Shown: one piece after another, positions 23,726-30,753 of the stretch | How the letters are laid out: every line of letters starts with the position of its first letter | Numbering within the stretch: position 1 is the first letter of the stretch | Assembly: GCA_018969885.1 (NCBI GenBank) | Contig: JAGWXN010000010.1 | Location: 1 to 30,753 of the forward strand | Direction: 5' to 3' | Length of the DNA: 30,753 bases | Source of the DNA: Betaproteobacteria bacterium | GTDB lineage: Bacteria > Pseudomonadota > Gammaproteobacteria > Burkholderiales > Burkholderiaceae | Made by a program: the position numbers and the translations under genes | Notes under the pieces: generated by a model | The model's database searches: none | Seen by the model: only the letters and a program-made list of their open reading frames with translations | Told to the model about the DNA's origin: nothing

Positions 23726-24574
23726 ATGAGCGAGCAGGTTGTTTATCTCAACGGAGCGTTTGTGCCGCTCTCCGAGGCCCGCATTCCGGTGCTCGATCGT
23801 GGCTTCATTTTTGGCGACGGCATTTATGAAGTTGTTCCGGTCTACGACGGGCGCCCGTTTCGGCTGACCCAGCACCTGAAGCGGCTGGAGCGAAGCTTGG
23901 CCGCGATCGGCATCGACAACCCCTTCGATGAGGCAGGCTGGCGCGCACTGATCACCGATCTCGTTGGCCGGCACAGTTGGTCCAATCAGTTTGTCTACAT
24001 GCAGATCACCCGTGGCGTCGCGCGCCGTGACCATGCGTTTCCAAAAGGCATCCAGCCCACGGTGTTTGCGATGACCAGTGAATTCGTGGCGCCGGCCGCG
24101 GCGCTTCGCGAGCAGGGTCTGGCCGTCATCACTGCCGACGATGAGCGCTGGCTCCATTGCGACATCAAATCGGTGTCGCTTCTCGGCAACGTGCTCGCCA
24201 AGCAGGCCGCGGTCGATGCGGGCGCCGCTGAATGCATCATGTTCCGCGACGGGATCCTCACCGAGGGGTCTTCAAGCAACATTTGGGTCGTGCGAAACGG
24301 ACGCGTGCTCGGTGCACCCGTCAATCACCTGGTCCTGGAAGGCATCCGGGTGGGTCTGCTCGCCGAGCTCTGCGCGCGTTGCGGGCTCGACTACGAGCTG
24401 CGACGCGTTCCTCGCGAGGAGGTGCTCCAGGCCGATGAGCTGATGCTCACCTCCGCCACCCGCGAAATCCTGCCCATCACGCGGGTGGACGGTGCACCGG
24501 TGGGTAACGGACAGCCTGGCCCGGTGTATCGGCGGCTGATCGAGGCCTATCAGGCCGCCACCCGCGAGGCCTGA
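23726..24574 (+). CDS. dat: D-amino-acid aminotransferase (branched-chain aminotransferase fold, PLP)
   Basis: A 282-residue class IV aminotransferase. The opening VYLNGAFVPLSEARIPVLDRGFIFGDGIYEVV is characteristic. The PLP-binding lysine is K148 in LHCDIKSVSLLGNVLAKQAA, and the later blocks EGSSSNIWVVRNG and LTSATREILPITRVDG bind the cofactor. It would interconvert D-alanine and D-glutamate with their keto acids; a 4-amino-4-deoxychorismate lyase or branched-chain specificity cannot be fully excluded, but the sequence looks like Dat. Its position after the D-Ala-D-Ala carboxypeptidase suggests reuse of released D-alanine. The 78-base gap before it is pyrimidine-rich, with no clear promoter or terminator. 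Confidence 0.9.
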   Translation: MSEQVVYLNGAFVPLSEARIPVLDRGFIFGDGIYEVVPVYDGRPFRLTQHLKRLERSLAAIGIDNPFDEAGWRALITDLVGRHSWSNQFVYMQITRGVARRDHAFPKGIQPTVFAMTSEFVAPAAALREQGLAVITADDERWLHCDIKSVSLLGNVLAKQAAVDAGAAECIMFRDGILTEGSSSNIWVVRNGRVLGAPVNHLVLEGIRVGLLAELCARCGLDYELRRVPREEVLQADELMLTSATREILPITRVDGAPVGNGQPGPVYRRLIEAYQAATREA

Positions 24575-24583
24575 GCCCTGTTC

Positions 24584-24868
24584 ATGAGTGATGCCGAGGT
24601 CTGGGAACGGATCGGAAATCTGCTTGAGTTTCCGGTGGATTTTCCGATCAAGGTCATGGGTCGGCGCACCGATGACTTTGCTCAGACCATCGCAACGCTG
24701 GTGAGCGCCCATGTGCCCGACTTCAACCCGGCGTCGATTGAGCTGCGAGCGTCCTCGCGCGGGGCATGGCTGAGCGTCACGCTCACGGTCCGGGCGCAAT
24801 CGCGGGAACAACTCCAGACCCTCTATCGCGAGCTGTCCTCGCACCCCATGGTCCGGATCGTTCTGTAG
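24584..24868 (+). CDS. DUF493 (YbeD-like) protein
   Basis: A 94-residue protein of the YbeD/DUF493 family with an ACT-like ferredoxin fold: EFPVDFPIKVMGRRTDDFAQTIATLV, a central variable part, then SRGAWLSVTLTVRAQSREQLQTLYRELSSHPMVRIVL. Its function is unknown; the family is proposed to have an allosteric or regulatory role and is usually encoded directly before lipB, as here. It starts nine bases after the aminotransferase stop. Its TAG stop is in the same frame as lipB, which matters for where lipB can start. Confidence 0.92.
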   Translation: MSDAEVWERIGNLLEFPVDFPIKVMGRRTDDFAQTIATLVSAHVPDFNPASIELRASSRGAWLSVTLTVRAQSREQLQTLYRELSSHPMVRIVL

Positions 24869-24934
24869 AGGGCGATCATCGAGCCGCTGCTCAGGCCTTT
24901 CGCGCGCACCGACTACGCCGACACCCTCGAGGCG

Positions 24935-25528
24935 ATGCGCGAATTCACCCGCACGCGCGATGCCGCCACCCCCGACGAGATCTGGCTGGTTGAACATCCG
25001 CCGGTGTTCACAATGGGCCTTGCCGCGCGGCCGGACCATCTGCTCGCCCCGGGGGGGATTGCTGTGGTGCCCACCGAGCGTGGTGGTCAGGTGACCTATC
25101 ACGGGCCGGGGCAGGTGATCGCCTATCCGCTGATTGATCTGCGCAGGCTGGGCATCGGTGTGAAGGAGCTGGTTTACCGCTACGAGCAGGCGATCATCCA
25201 GACGCTCGCGGCGTCATCGGTCGATGGGCGTCGGATCGCGGGCGCGCCGGGGGTTTTCGTGGCGCTTGAAGGCGGAACGGGACCCTTTGCGGGGTGGGCA
25301 AAGATTGCCGCGCTGGGCGTACGCATCATGCGGGGCTGCAGTCTGCACGGGCTCGCGGTGAATGTACGAATGGACCTTGAGCCCTTTGATCGTATCAACC
25401 CCTGCGGGTACCCGGGTTTGCGTTCAGTCGATCTTGCGAGCCTGGGCGTTCTCGACACACCCGAGGCGGTGGCCGAACGGTTGGGGGAGCGGCTCGCGGC
25501 TCATCTGCGGCACGATCAACTCCGCTAG
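24935..25528 (+). CDS. lipB: Octanoyltransferase LipB (start probably further upstream)
   Basis: Transfers octanoate from acyl carrier protein to the lipoyl domains of 2-oxoacid dehydrogenases and GcvH. Motifs seen are DEIWLVEHPPVFTMG, ERGGQVTYHGPGQVIAYPLIDL, the catalytic lysine in WAKIAALGVRI, RGCSLHGLAVNV, and the catalytic cysteine in INPCGYPGL. The first ATG is at 24935 and gives 197 residues, but family similarity reaches upstream (PLLRPFARTDYADTLEAMREFT). Between the DUF493 stop (24866–24868) and 24935 there is no ATG, GTG or TTG in frame. An unusual start, for example ATC at 24878 with AGAGGG just before it, or CTG at 24887, is therefore likely. Confidence 0.92.
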   Translation: MREFTRTRDAATPDEIWLVEHPPVFTMGLAARPDHLLAPGGIAVVPTERGGQVTYHGPGQVIAYPLIDLRRLGIGVKELVYRYEQAIIQTLAASSVDGRRIAGAPGVFVALEGGTGPFAGWAKIAALGVRIMRGCSLHGLAVNVRMDLEPFDRINPCGYPGLRSVDLASLGVLDTPEAVAERLGERLAAHLRHDQLR

Positions 25529-25585
25529 ACTCTCGGTATTCTTCTTCGAGCAGAAAGGCGCGCGCCGTCTGGTGTGCCGATCAAC

Positions 25586-26572
25586 ATGAGCGCTTCCGAG
25601 CTGTCCGATACCTCTTCCGCCTCCTACGATCCGAGCGCCAAGCAGAAGGCGGGCGCCAAGACCTCGCGCATCCCCATCAAAGTGGTGCCAGCCGACGAGG
25701 TGCTTCGCAAACCCGACTGGATACGGGTGCGCGCCGCGAGCCCAGGCAGCCGGTTTCATGACATCAAGCGCATTCTTCGTGAGCACCGTCTTCATACGGT
25801 CTGCGAGGAGGCGAGCTGCCCGAATATCGGCGAGTGCTTCGGTAAGGGCACAGCCACCTTCATGATCATGGGCGACAAGTGCACGCGGCGCTGCCCGTTC
25901 TGCGATGTCGGTCACGGCCGGCCCGACCCCTTGGACGCCGATGAGCCTGCCAATCTTGCGCGCACCATCGCGGCGCTGGCGCTCGAGTATGTGGTCATCA
26001 CCAGCGTCGACCGCGACGATCTTCGAGACGGCGGCGCTGCCCATTTTGTCGAATGCATCCGGCGTGTGCGCGAGGCCTCGCCGCGCACCCGGATCGAGGT
26101 CCTGGTGCCCGACTTTCGCGGGCGGCTCGAGCGCGCGTTGGAAATCCTGGAAGCGGCGCCGCCCGATGTGATGAACCACAATCTTGAGACCGTACCGCGC
26201 CTCTACCGCGAAGCGCGTCCGGGCTCCGATTATCAGCACTCGCTGCGGTTGCTGTCCGAATTTCGCGCGCGCGTGCCGGGCGTTCCCACCAAGTCGGGCC
26301 TGATGCTGGGTCTGGGCGAAACCGACGATGAAATCATCGCGGTGATGCGCGATCTGCGTGCGCATCAGGTCGACATGATCACCATCGGCCAGTACCTCGC
26401 ACCCTCCAACGCCCACCTGCCGGTGCGCCGTTATGTGCACCCCGATGGCTTTGCGATGTTTGCCGAGCGTGCCCAGGAACTGGGCTTTGTCCACGCGGCG
26501 GTCGGCCCGCTGGTGCGCTCGTCCTACCATGCCGATCGGCAGGCCGAGGCGGCAGGGGTGCATGGCGACTAA
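25586..26572 (+). CDS. lipA: Lipoyl synthase (radical SAM)
   Basis: A 328-residue radical-SAM enzyme that inserts two sulfur atoms into protein-bound octanoyl groups. The auxiliary [4Fe-4S] cluster ligands are Cys73, Cys78 and Cys84 in [12 protein letters not shown]. The radical-SAM cluster ligands are Cys99, Cys103 and Cys106 in CTRRCPFC. The C-terminal conserved serine appears in VRSSYHAD. The ATG at 25586 was preferred; a GTG at 25574 in the same frame would add four residues. It follows lipB by 57 bases. Confidence 0.97.
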   Translation: MSASELSDTSSASYDPSAKQKAGAKTSRIPIKVVPADEVLRKPDWIRVRAASPGSRFHDIKRILREHRLHTVCEEASCPNIGECFGKGTATFMIMGDKCTRRCPFCDVGHGRPDPLDADEPANLARTIAALALEYVVITSVDRDDLRDGGAAHFVECIRRVREASPRTRIEVLVPDFRGRLERALEILEAAPPDVMNHNLETVPRLYREARPGSDYQHSLRLLSEFRARVPGVPTKSGLMLGLGETDDEIIAVMRDLRAHQVDMITIGQYLAPSNAHLPVRRYVHPDGFAMFAERAQELGFVHAAVGPLVRSSYHADRQAEAAGVHGD

Positions 26573-26626
26573 CCGCGCCCGGCAAGCCCGCCGCTTCAAA
26601 CCGATAACATCACCGGAGACCCCCTG

Positions 26627-27286
26627 ATGATTGAACTCTATTACGCGCCAGGCGCCTGCTCATTCGTACCCCATGTGGCGTTGGAAATGATTCGCGAGGC
26701 CACCGGCCAAGCGTTCGAGCCCCGGCTGATCAAGCTGCACCGCGCCGAGCATCGTGCCCCTGAATATCTCGCGCTCAACCCCGAGGGGCAGGTGCCAGTC
26801 CTGGTGGTCGATGGCAAGGTACTCACCCAGATTGTTGCGATGTGCGATTTTCTCGACCGCGAGCACCCGACGCTCGGCCTCCTGCCTGCGGAGTCGTGGG
26901 CCCGCGCGCAGGCGCTTGCCACGCTCGCCTGGTTCAACAACACCGCCCACCCAACCTTCACCCATGTGTTCATGCCCAACAAGTTCGCCGACGGCGAGGC
27001 CTATCAGGCAGAGGTCAAGCGGGTGGGGCGTGATCGTTATCACGACATCCTGAAGCGCATCGACAGCATGGTGGCTGCGCAAACCGGCCCCTACTGGCTG
27101 GGCGCCCGGTTGTCGGTACTGGATGCGTACGCGATCACGCTCCTTCGCTGGGGCGGCCTCGCTGGCATCGACCCCGAATCGCTGCCCGCCTACTACGCCT
27201 ACATGCAGCGCGTGGCCAAAGCGCCGGCTGTGGCCGCGGTCATCGAGCGTGAGCGACTGCAGCTCAACGTTTTCAAGAAGGCCTGA
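26627..27286 (+). CDS. Glutathione S-transferase family protein
   Basis: A 219-residue GST of the beta/proteobacterial type. The thioredoxin-fold N-terminal domain includes IELYYAPGACSFVPHVALEM (catalytic Ser/Cys region) and NPEGQVPVLVVDGKVLTQIVAMCDFLD, where the cis-Pro loop and glutathione-binding residues lie. The helical C-terminal domain (about 90–219) contains YWLGARLSVLDAYAITLLRWG, the N-capping-box region. It would conjugate glutathione to electrophiles, or act in peroxide and lipid-aldehyde detoxification; the substrate is unknown. A ribosome binding site (GGAG) lies about eight bases before the ATG. It converges with the FIST gene over a 32-base gap that includes a GC-rich inverted repeat, GGCGCC-G-GGCGCC, without a T-run. 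Confidence 0.92.
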   Translation: MIELYYAPGACSFVPHVALEMIREATGQAFEPRLIKLHRAEHRAPEYLALNPEGQVPVLVVDGKVLTQIVAMCDFLDREHPTLGLLPAESWARAQALATLAWFNNTAHPTFTHVFMPNKFADGEAYQAEVKRVGRDRYHDILKRIDSMVAAQTGPYWLGARLSVLDAYAITLLRWGGLAGIDPESLPAYYAYMQRVAKAPAVAAVIERERLQLNVFKKA

Positions 27287-27318
27287 GTCACGCGAGGCTG
27301 GGCGGGGGCGCCGGGCGC

Positions 27319-28494
27319 CTACACGAAAAGTGTGAGTACGCCCGTGTAACCGTGCAACCGGCCATCGGCGATTTCGCCGTGGGCGAAGAACCCGGCGAGT
27401 GGGATGTCGCCCAGGTTGTGCCGGATCAGCGCGAGCTCGGCGCCGTTTGTACCGAATAAATGCTGGCCGCGTGCAACGCAACTGACATAGTGCGCGCCCC
27501 GCGCGGATTGACCGCTTGCCTCCAGGTCTTCGCGAAGCTCGGTGCAGATTCGGATCAGGTCGGCCCGTGCGGCTGCGGCGTCGCGCCTGCAGAACACCGC
27601 GCGATCGCCCACCAGAGCGCCGCCGCTCACTGCAATCGCGCGGCTCACCGGATCAATGCCGAGGAGATCGCTGATCCGGTGCGCACCAAAACCGATGGCG
27701 CGCGGGCGGTCGCTGGCCGCCAGCCCCACCTGCAGCCCGCGCGCGGACGGCGCGTCTCGCAGGAGTCGCAACAGGTGCTGCGGATCACGTGAGTTGCGCT
27801 CGGCGAGGTTGATGCCGAGGTCTTCGAACATCACGTCAAGCGCCGGCCGGTGGTCGAGCGTGAGGATGGCCTGCCCGCGACAGTCGGAGACGATGCGCTC
27901 GCGGCCGATGGGTGAGCAGCCGTGCGTGACGCGCGACAGCAGGGTCACCTCGGGCCCGAACCATACGCCTGAGAGCGCGCGCGGGCCTGCGGCCGGCTCG
28001 CTGCTACGCGGGGCGGTGCCGAAGGGCTCGACAACCCCGCCGAAAACCAGACCCGGGGCGGCCGTCTCGCTCAGGCTGCGCAGGCGCTTGCTCATGTCCT
28101 CCGCATAGGGGTCGGCATGGAGCAGCAGGCTCGACCCTGGCGTGGCGAGCCGCTCGGCTTCGCCGCGCGCGTCCTGCCATGCGGCGCCAAACGCCTGCAC
28201 ACTGCCAGCGGGCAGCCGCCCGATCAGAATCGCGATCGCGGGCTCATCAACATATTCGGCAGTTTCCGCGCAGAGGCCAGGCACGCAGGCCCCGCTCCAC
28301 TGAACCTGTGGCAGCCGGCGCTCGAGCAGTTCCTGGATGTCAGCGAAGTGGTCCGCGAACGGCGTGCTTGCATAGACCAGCCCCAGGAGCGGGTTGGGTT
28401 TTGCGTCAGGCTCGCGGCCGAGCTGGCTGAGCGCAAGTTCGGTCGCCATCCGCCAGTCCGGATGGCTCGCATGGCCGCAGACGAATCGGTTCAC
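27319..28494 (-). CDS. FIST-domain sensory protein (FIST_N and FIST_C)
   Basis: A 391-residue protein with the FIST N domain (about 30–235; LLGLVYASTPFADHFADIQELLERRLP, WSGACVPGLCAE, EPAIAILIGRLP) and FIST C domain (about 235–370; LRLLRDAP…GLQVGLAASD … FLGTNGAELALIRHNLGDIPLAGFFAHGEIA). FIST proteins are proposed to sense small ligands such as amino acids, either as stand-alone proteins or fused to signalling modules; this one has no output domain. The start is GTG at 28494 (protein MNRFVCGHASH). It lies 21 bases after the phaM-like gene and is probably co-transcribed with it. Confidence 0.88.
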   Translation of the reverse strand: MNRFVCGHASHPDWRMATELALSQLGREPDAKPNPLLGLVYASTPFADHFADIQELLERRLPQVQWSGACVPGLCAETAEYVDEPAIAILIGRLPAGSVQAFGAAWQDARGEAERLATPGSSLLLHADPYAEDMSKRLRSLSETAAPGLVFGGVVEPFGTAPRSSEPAAGPRALSGVWFGPEVTLLSRVTHGCSPIGRERIVSDCRGQAILTLDHRPALDVMFEDLGINLAERNSRDPQHLLRLLRDAPSARGLQVGLAASDRPRAIGFGAHRISDLLGIDPVSRAIAVSGGALVGDRAVFCRRDAAAARADLIRICTELREDLEASGQSARGAHYVSCVARGQHLFGTNGAELALIRHNLGDIPLAGFFAHGEIADGRLHGYTGVLTLFV

Positions 28495-28515
28495 CGGCGG
28501 CTCACTCGGTGCGGC

Positions 28516-29115
28516 CTAGCGTGCCGGGCGCGCGCGGCGCGAGGAGGCCGCGGCACCTTGCGCGGGCTTGGCATCGCGCGGCGCCTTCCGGCGCGTCGTA
28601 CGGGACGATGCGGCTGGGTTCGCGGAGGCCCCCCGTGTTTTCGGATCGGGGGCGGAGGCCGAATCGTTTGCTGCGGGTGCGATCCCGGAGAGCGCCGACT
28701 CGGCGACCTGCTGGAATTGAGTTTGAAGCGTCTGCCACCACGCGGCTGGGTCGATTCCACCCGCCCACGCCGGGTTCGGCGCGCCGGCAGGCGGTGCGTT
28801 GGCGGGGCCTGCGCTTTGCGCGGCGCGCGCCGCCTCACCGAAGCTTTGCAGGGAGGCGAGCGTTGCGCGCTGCAGTTCAAGCGCCTGAATCGAGCCGCGG
28901 AGCAGATTCAGGTTGAGGACGAGCCACTGCTCGACGGTTTTCAGGTCGGCAATTCGCTTGTCGAGCTCCGCCGGGTCGATGGTCGGTGTCATTGACGAGG
29001 GAATCGACATTCCTGACCAGTTATGGCGCGCCACTTCCATGGCGTCGAACATCGCCTTGAAATCGAACAGCCCGCCCATCGGGTCGACATGCGGAAGAGG
29101 GGGATCGCTGGCCAT
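28516..29115 (-). CDS. phaM: PhaM-type polyhydroxyalkanoate granule multifunctional regulatory protein
   Basis: A 199-residue protein resembling PhaM of Cupriavidus. The N-terminal region is MGGLFDFKAMFDAMEVARHNWSG, followed by a helical core: DPAELDKRIADLKTVEQWLVLNLNLLRGSIQALELQRATLASLQSFGEA. The C-terminus (about 140–199) is rich in Lys, Arg, Ala and Pro, the kind of basic tail that binds DNA. PhaM activates PHA synthase PhaC and tethers PHB granules to the nucleoid. Its presence suggests that the organism stores polyhydroxyalkanoate. It is divergent from the CoA-binding protein gene, with a plausible promoter in the gap. Confidence 0.85.
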   Translation of the reverse strand: MASDPPLPHVDPMGGLFDFKAMFDAMEVARHNWSGMSIPSSMTPTIDPAELDKRIADLKTVEQWLVLNLNLLRGSIQALELQRATLASLQSFGEAARAAQSAGPANAPPAGAPNPAWAGGIDPAAWWQTLQTQFQQVAESALSGIAPAANDSASAPDPKTRGASANPAASSRTTRRKAPRDAKPAQGAAASSRRARPAR

Positions 29116-29167
29116 CGGGTGCTCCCAGGTTCAGCGGCAGAGGGCGCGAGCCGCGCCGGAACCTTCG

Positions 29168-29195
29168 ATTATCGCTACCCGGGCCCGTACCGCAA
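29168..29195 (-). promoter_or_regulatory. Candidate sigma-70 promoter of phaM
   Basis: On the minus strand, GATAAT (complement of 29168–29173; 5 of 6 to the -10 consensus) is preceded 16 bases upstream by TTGCGG (complement of 29190–29195; weak -35). The start of transcription would lie roughly 45 bases ahead of the phaM ATG. Confidence 0.4.
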
Positions 29196-29265
29196 GTCAG
29201 TGCTGCTACATTTGACAGACCGGCCGGACCTTGACGCGGCCGATCCGACACCCGGCCCCATCGTG

Positions 29266-29745
29266 ATGACCGACGGTAACGATATCGAGACCCTCCGCCA
29301 GATCCTCGCGCGTGCGACCACCATCGCGGTGGTGGGGCTGTCGGCCGACTGGTTTCGGCCGAGCTTTTTTGCCGCCAAGTACATGAAAGAGCATGGCTAT
29401 CGCATCATTCCCGTCAACCCCAAGTATCCCCAGATCCTGGGCGAGCGCTGCTACCCGTCCCTCGAGGCGATCGATGAGCCCGTGGACATCGTCGATGTGT
29501 TCCGGCGCGCCGAGGATCTGCCGCCCATCGCGGAGCAGGCGGTGAAGATCGGGGCGAAGGTGCTCTGGCAGCAACTCGGTGTGGCCAACCCGGTGGCTGA
29601 TCGCCTCGCGCGCGAGGCGGGACTCGCCTCGGTGTTTGATCGCTGCGTGAAAATTGAACACGCGCGCATTTTTGGCGGCCTCAACTGGGTGGGTGTCAAC
29701 ACGGGCGTGATCAGCGCCCGACGCCCCCGGCTCGCTGTTCGCTGA
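29266..29745 (+). CDS. CoA-binding domain protein (YccU-like)
   Basis: A 159-residue Rossmann-fold CoA-binding protein. TTIAVVGLSADWFRPSFFAAKYMKEHGYRIIPVNPKYPQILG contains the nucleotide-binding loop; CYPSLEAIDEPVDIVDVFRRAEDLPPIAEQAVKIGAKVLWQQLGV completes the CoA_binding_2 domain. No catalytic function is established. The ATG at 29266 is the best start; a GTG at 29263 would add one residue, and the longer upstream frame has no similarity to the family. It precedes metY by 24 bases in the same direction and is probably co-transcribed, an arrangement seen in other betaproteobacteria. Confidence 0.9.
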   Translation: MTDGNDIETLRQILARATTIAVVGLSADWFRPSFFAAKYMKEHGYRIIPVNPKYPQILGERCYPSLEAIDEPVDIVDVFRRAEDLPPIAEQAVKIGAKVLWQQLGVANPVADRLAREAGLASVFDRCVKIEHARIFGGLNWVGVNTGVISARRPRLAVR

Positions 29746-29769
29746 CCGGTTCGGCACGAGGACATTCCC

Positions 29770-30753
29770 ATGGCAGATCGGCGGTTCGGGCTCGAAACCT
29801 TGTGCGTGCATGCCGGGCAGATCCCGGATGCCGTGACCGGCGCGCGCGCCGTTCCCATTCACCAGAGCACCTCGTTTGTATTCGATTCGGCCGATCACGC
29901 GGCCAGCCTCTTCAATCTGCAGACCTTTGGTAACGTCTACTCGCGGCTCTCCAATCCCACGGTTGCCGTGCTCGAGGAGCGGGTGGCGGCGCTTGAGGGC
30001 GGCCGCGCGGCCATTGCGAGCGCAAGCGGCATGGCGGCTGAGGCGATGGCGCTCATGACCATCCTGCAATCGGGCGATCATGTGGTTGCAGCGGGCGCGC
30101 TGTATGGCGGCAGCGTCACCATGCTGTCGGTCAACCTCAGGAAATTCGGAATCACGACTTCTTTTGCGGACGTCACGCGGTCGGAAAGCTTTGCCGCAGC
30201 CATCCGGCCCGAGACGCGCGCGCTCTTTGTTGAAAGTCTGGGTAACCCCAGCCTCGCTATCGCAGACCTCGCGGCGCTTGCCGACATTGCCCACGCCCAC
30301 GGCATTCCGCTGGTGGTCGACAACACTGTGCCCAGTCCCGCGCTCTGCAACCCAATCGCCCATGGCGCCGATATCGTGGTGCACAGCGCGACCAAATACC
30401 TGGGCGGTCACGGCACCACGCTCGCCGGCGTGGTGGTCGAATCCGGAAAATTCCCCTGGGATAACGGCCGCTTTCCTGGCATGACCGAGCCCTCGGCGGG
30501 CTATCACGGCGTGCGCTGGTATGAAACCTTTGGCGACTTCGGCTTCACCATGCGAGCGCGCATGGAAACCCTGCGTGTGTACGGCGCAGCGCTCGCCCCC
30601 GCGAGCGCTTGGCAGATCCTGCAGGGCATTGAGACGCTGCCACTGCGCATGGCGCGACACTGCGACAACGCGCTTGCCGTCGCAAAATTCCTGGAGGATG
30701 ACCCGCGGGTGACCTTCGTGAACTATCCCGGTCTGCCCAGCCATCCGCAGCAT
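29770..30753 (+). CDS. metY: O-acetylhomoserine aminocarboxypropyltransferase (partial, runs off the window)
   Basis: The first 328 codons of a Cys/Met-metabolism PLP enzyme, open to the end of the window. ETLCVHAGQIPDAVTGARAVPIHQSTSFVFDS is characteristic of the MetY/MetZ group. YSRLSNPTVAVLEERVAALEGG is the conserved PLP-contacting block, LFVESLGNPSLAIADL and VVDNTVPSPALCNPI bind the cofactor, and K209 in VVHSATKYLGGHG forms the Schiff base. It would make homocysteine from O-acetylhomoserine and sulfide. The FGDFGFTMRARME stretch and the expected full length (about 430 residues) favour MetY over MetZ. The complete C-terminus is outside the window. Confidence 0.93.
   Translation, partial: MADRRFGLETLCVHAGQIPDAVTGARAVPIHQSTSFVFDSADHAASLFNLQTFGNVYSRLSNPTVAVLEERVAALEGGRAAIASASGMAAEAMALMTILQSGDHVVAAGALYGGSVTMLSVNLRKFGITTSFADVTRSESFAAAIRPETRALFVESLGNPSLAIADLAALADIAHAHGIPLVVDNTVPSPALCNPIAHGADIVVHSATKYLGGHGTTLAGVVVESGKFPWDNGRFPGMTEPSAGYHGVRWYETFGDFGFTMRARMETLRVYGAALAPASAWQILQGIETLPLRMARHCDNALAVAKFLEDDPRVTFVNYPGLPSHPQH

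Noticed and set aside
27307..27319. GGCGCC-G-GGCGCC inverted repeat between glutathione S-transferase and FIST genes as a terminator
   Set aside because: No T-run on either side and the repeat runs into the FIST stop codon; more likely GC-rich chance.
29206..30753. 515-codon minus-strand frame opposite metY and the CoA-binding gene
   Set aside because: The opposite strand encodes metY and the CoA-binding protein with intact family motifs. The long frame is an antisense shadow with His/Arg/Gly-rich, domain-less sequence.
1..30753. CRISPR arrays, insertion sequences, prophage genes, tRNA or rRNA genes
   Set aside because: No spaced direct repeats, transposase motifs, phage structural genes or RNA-gene signatures were seen in any gap; all gaps are below 300 bases.

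Overview
The window is a dense, GC-rich chromosomal segment from a proteobacterium, most likely a betaproteobacterium of the Burkholderiales type. The evidence is gene content and order: argS–SPOR–dsbA, a PhaM-type polyhydroxyalkanoate granule regulator, dac–DUF493–lipB–lipA, and rsmI divergent from yraN–dolP. There is no sign of phage, insertion sequence, CRISPR array, tRNA or rRNA. Almost every base is coding; the longest gap is 295 bases (11645–11939), and it carries regulatory structure. Species-level identity cannot be given from the sequence alone.

Layout. Positions 12–9674 hold an acyl-CoA ligase, argS, a SPOR protein, a DsbA-like oxidoreductase, a short-chain dehydrogenase (SDR), and one long frame joining a cobalamin-binding-like protein to an RlpA lytic transglycosylase. 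Convergent rsmI follows, and then yraN and a BON-domain lipoprotein (DolP-like). A nitronate monooxygenase (9679–10662) converges on the most interesting locus.

That locus runs from 10712 to about 20160. A MerR-family regulator with a complete cobalamin-binding photosensor signature (W-x9-EH and ExHxxG, as in CarH/LitR) is divergent from eight tightly packed genes. In order these encode an FAD-dependent oxidoreductase, DUF1365, a cyclopropane-fatty-acid-synthase-like methyltransferase, a chalcone-isomerase-like exported protein, a GPH-type MFS transporter, a DUF3833 lipoprotein, an SDR, and an NTF2/SnoaL-like protein. A probable soluble di-iron (acyl-ACP-desaturase-like) protein follows 64 bases later. 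Before the operon lies a candidate MerR-type promoter with a 19-base spacer and an inverted repeat in the spacer. A near copy of that 11-mer sits 107 bases upstream, towards the regulator. The locus reads as a light-responsive (B12-dependent) or singlet-oxygen-responsive membrane-lipid modification system. The methyltransferase lacks two of the bicarbonate-binding residues of true cyclopropane synthases, which argues for chemistry other than cyclopropanation.

The rest is housekeeping. Positions 20157–21381 (minus) encode a gamma-glutamylcyclotransferase-like protein and BirA. Positions 21442–22448 encode a thioredoxin-like ferredoxin and an alpha/beta hydrolase. Positions 22490–26572 encode D-Ala-D-Ala carboxypeptidase, D-amino-acid aminotransferase, DUF493, LipB and LipA. 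Next are a glutathione S-transferase, a minus-strand PhaM and FIST-protein pair, a CoA-binding protein, and the 5' part of metY running off the window end.
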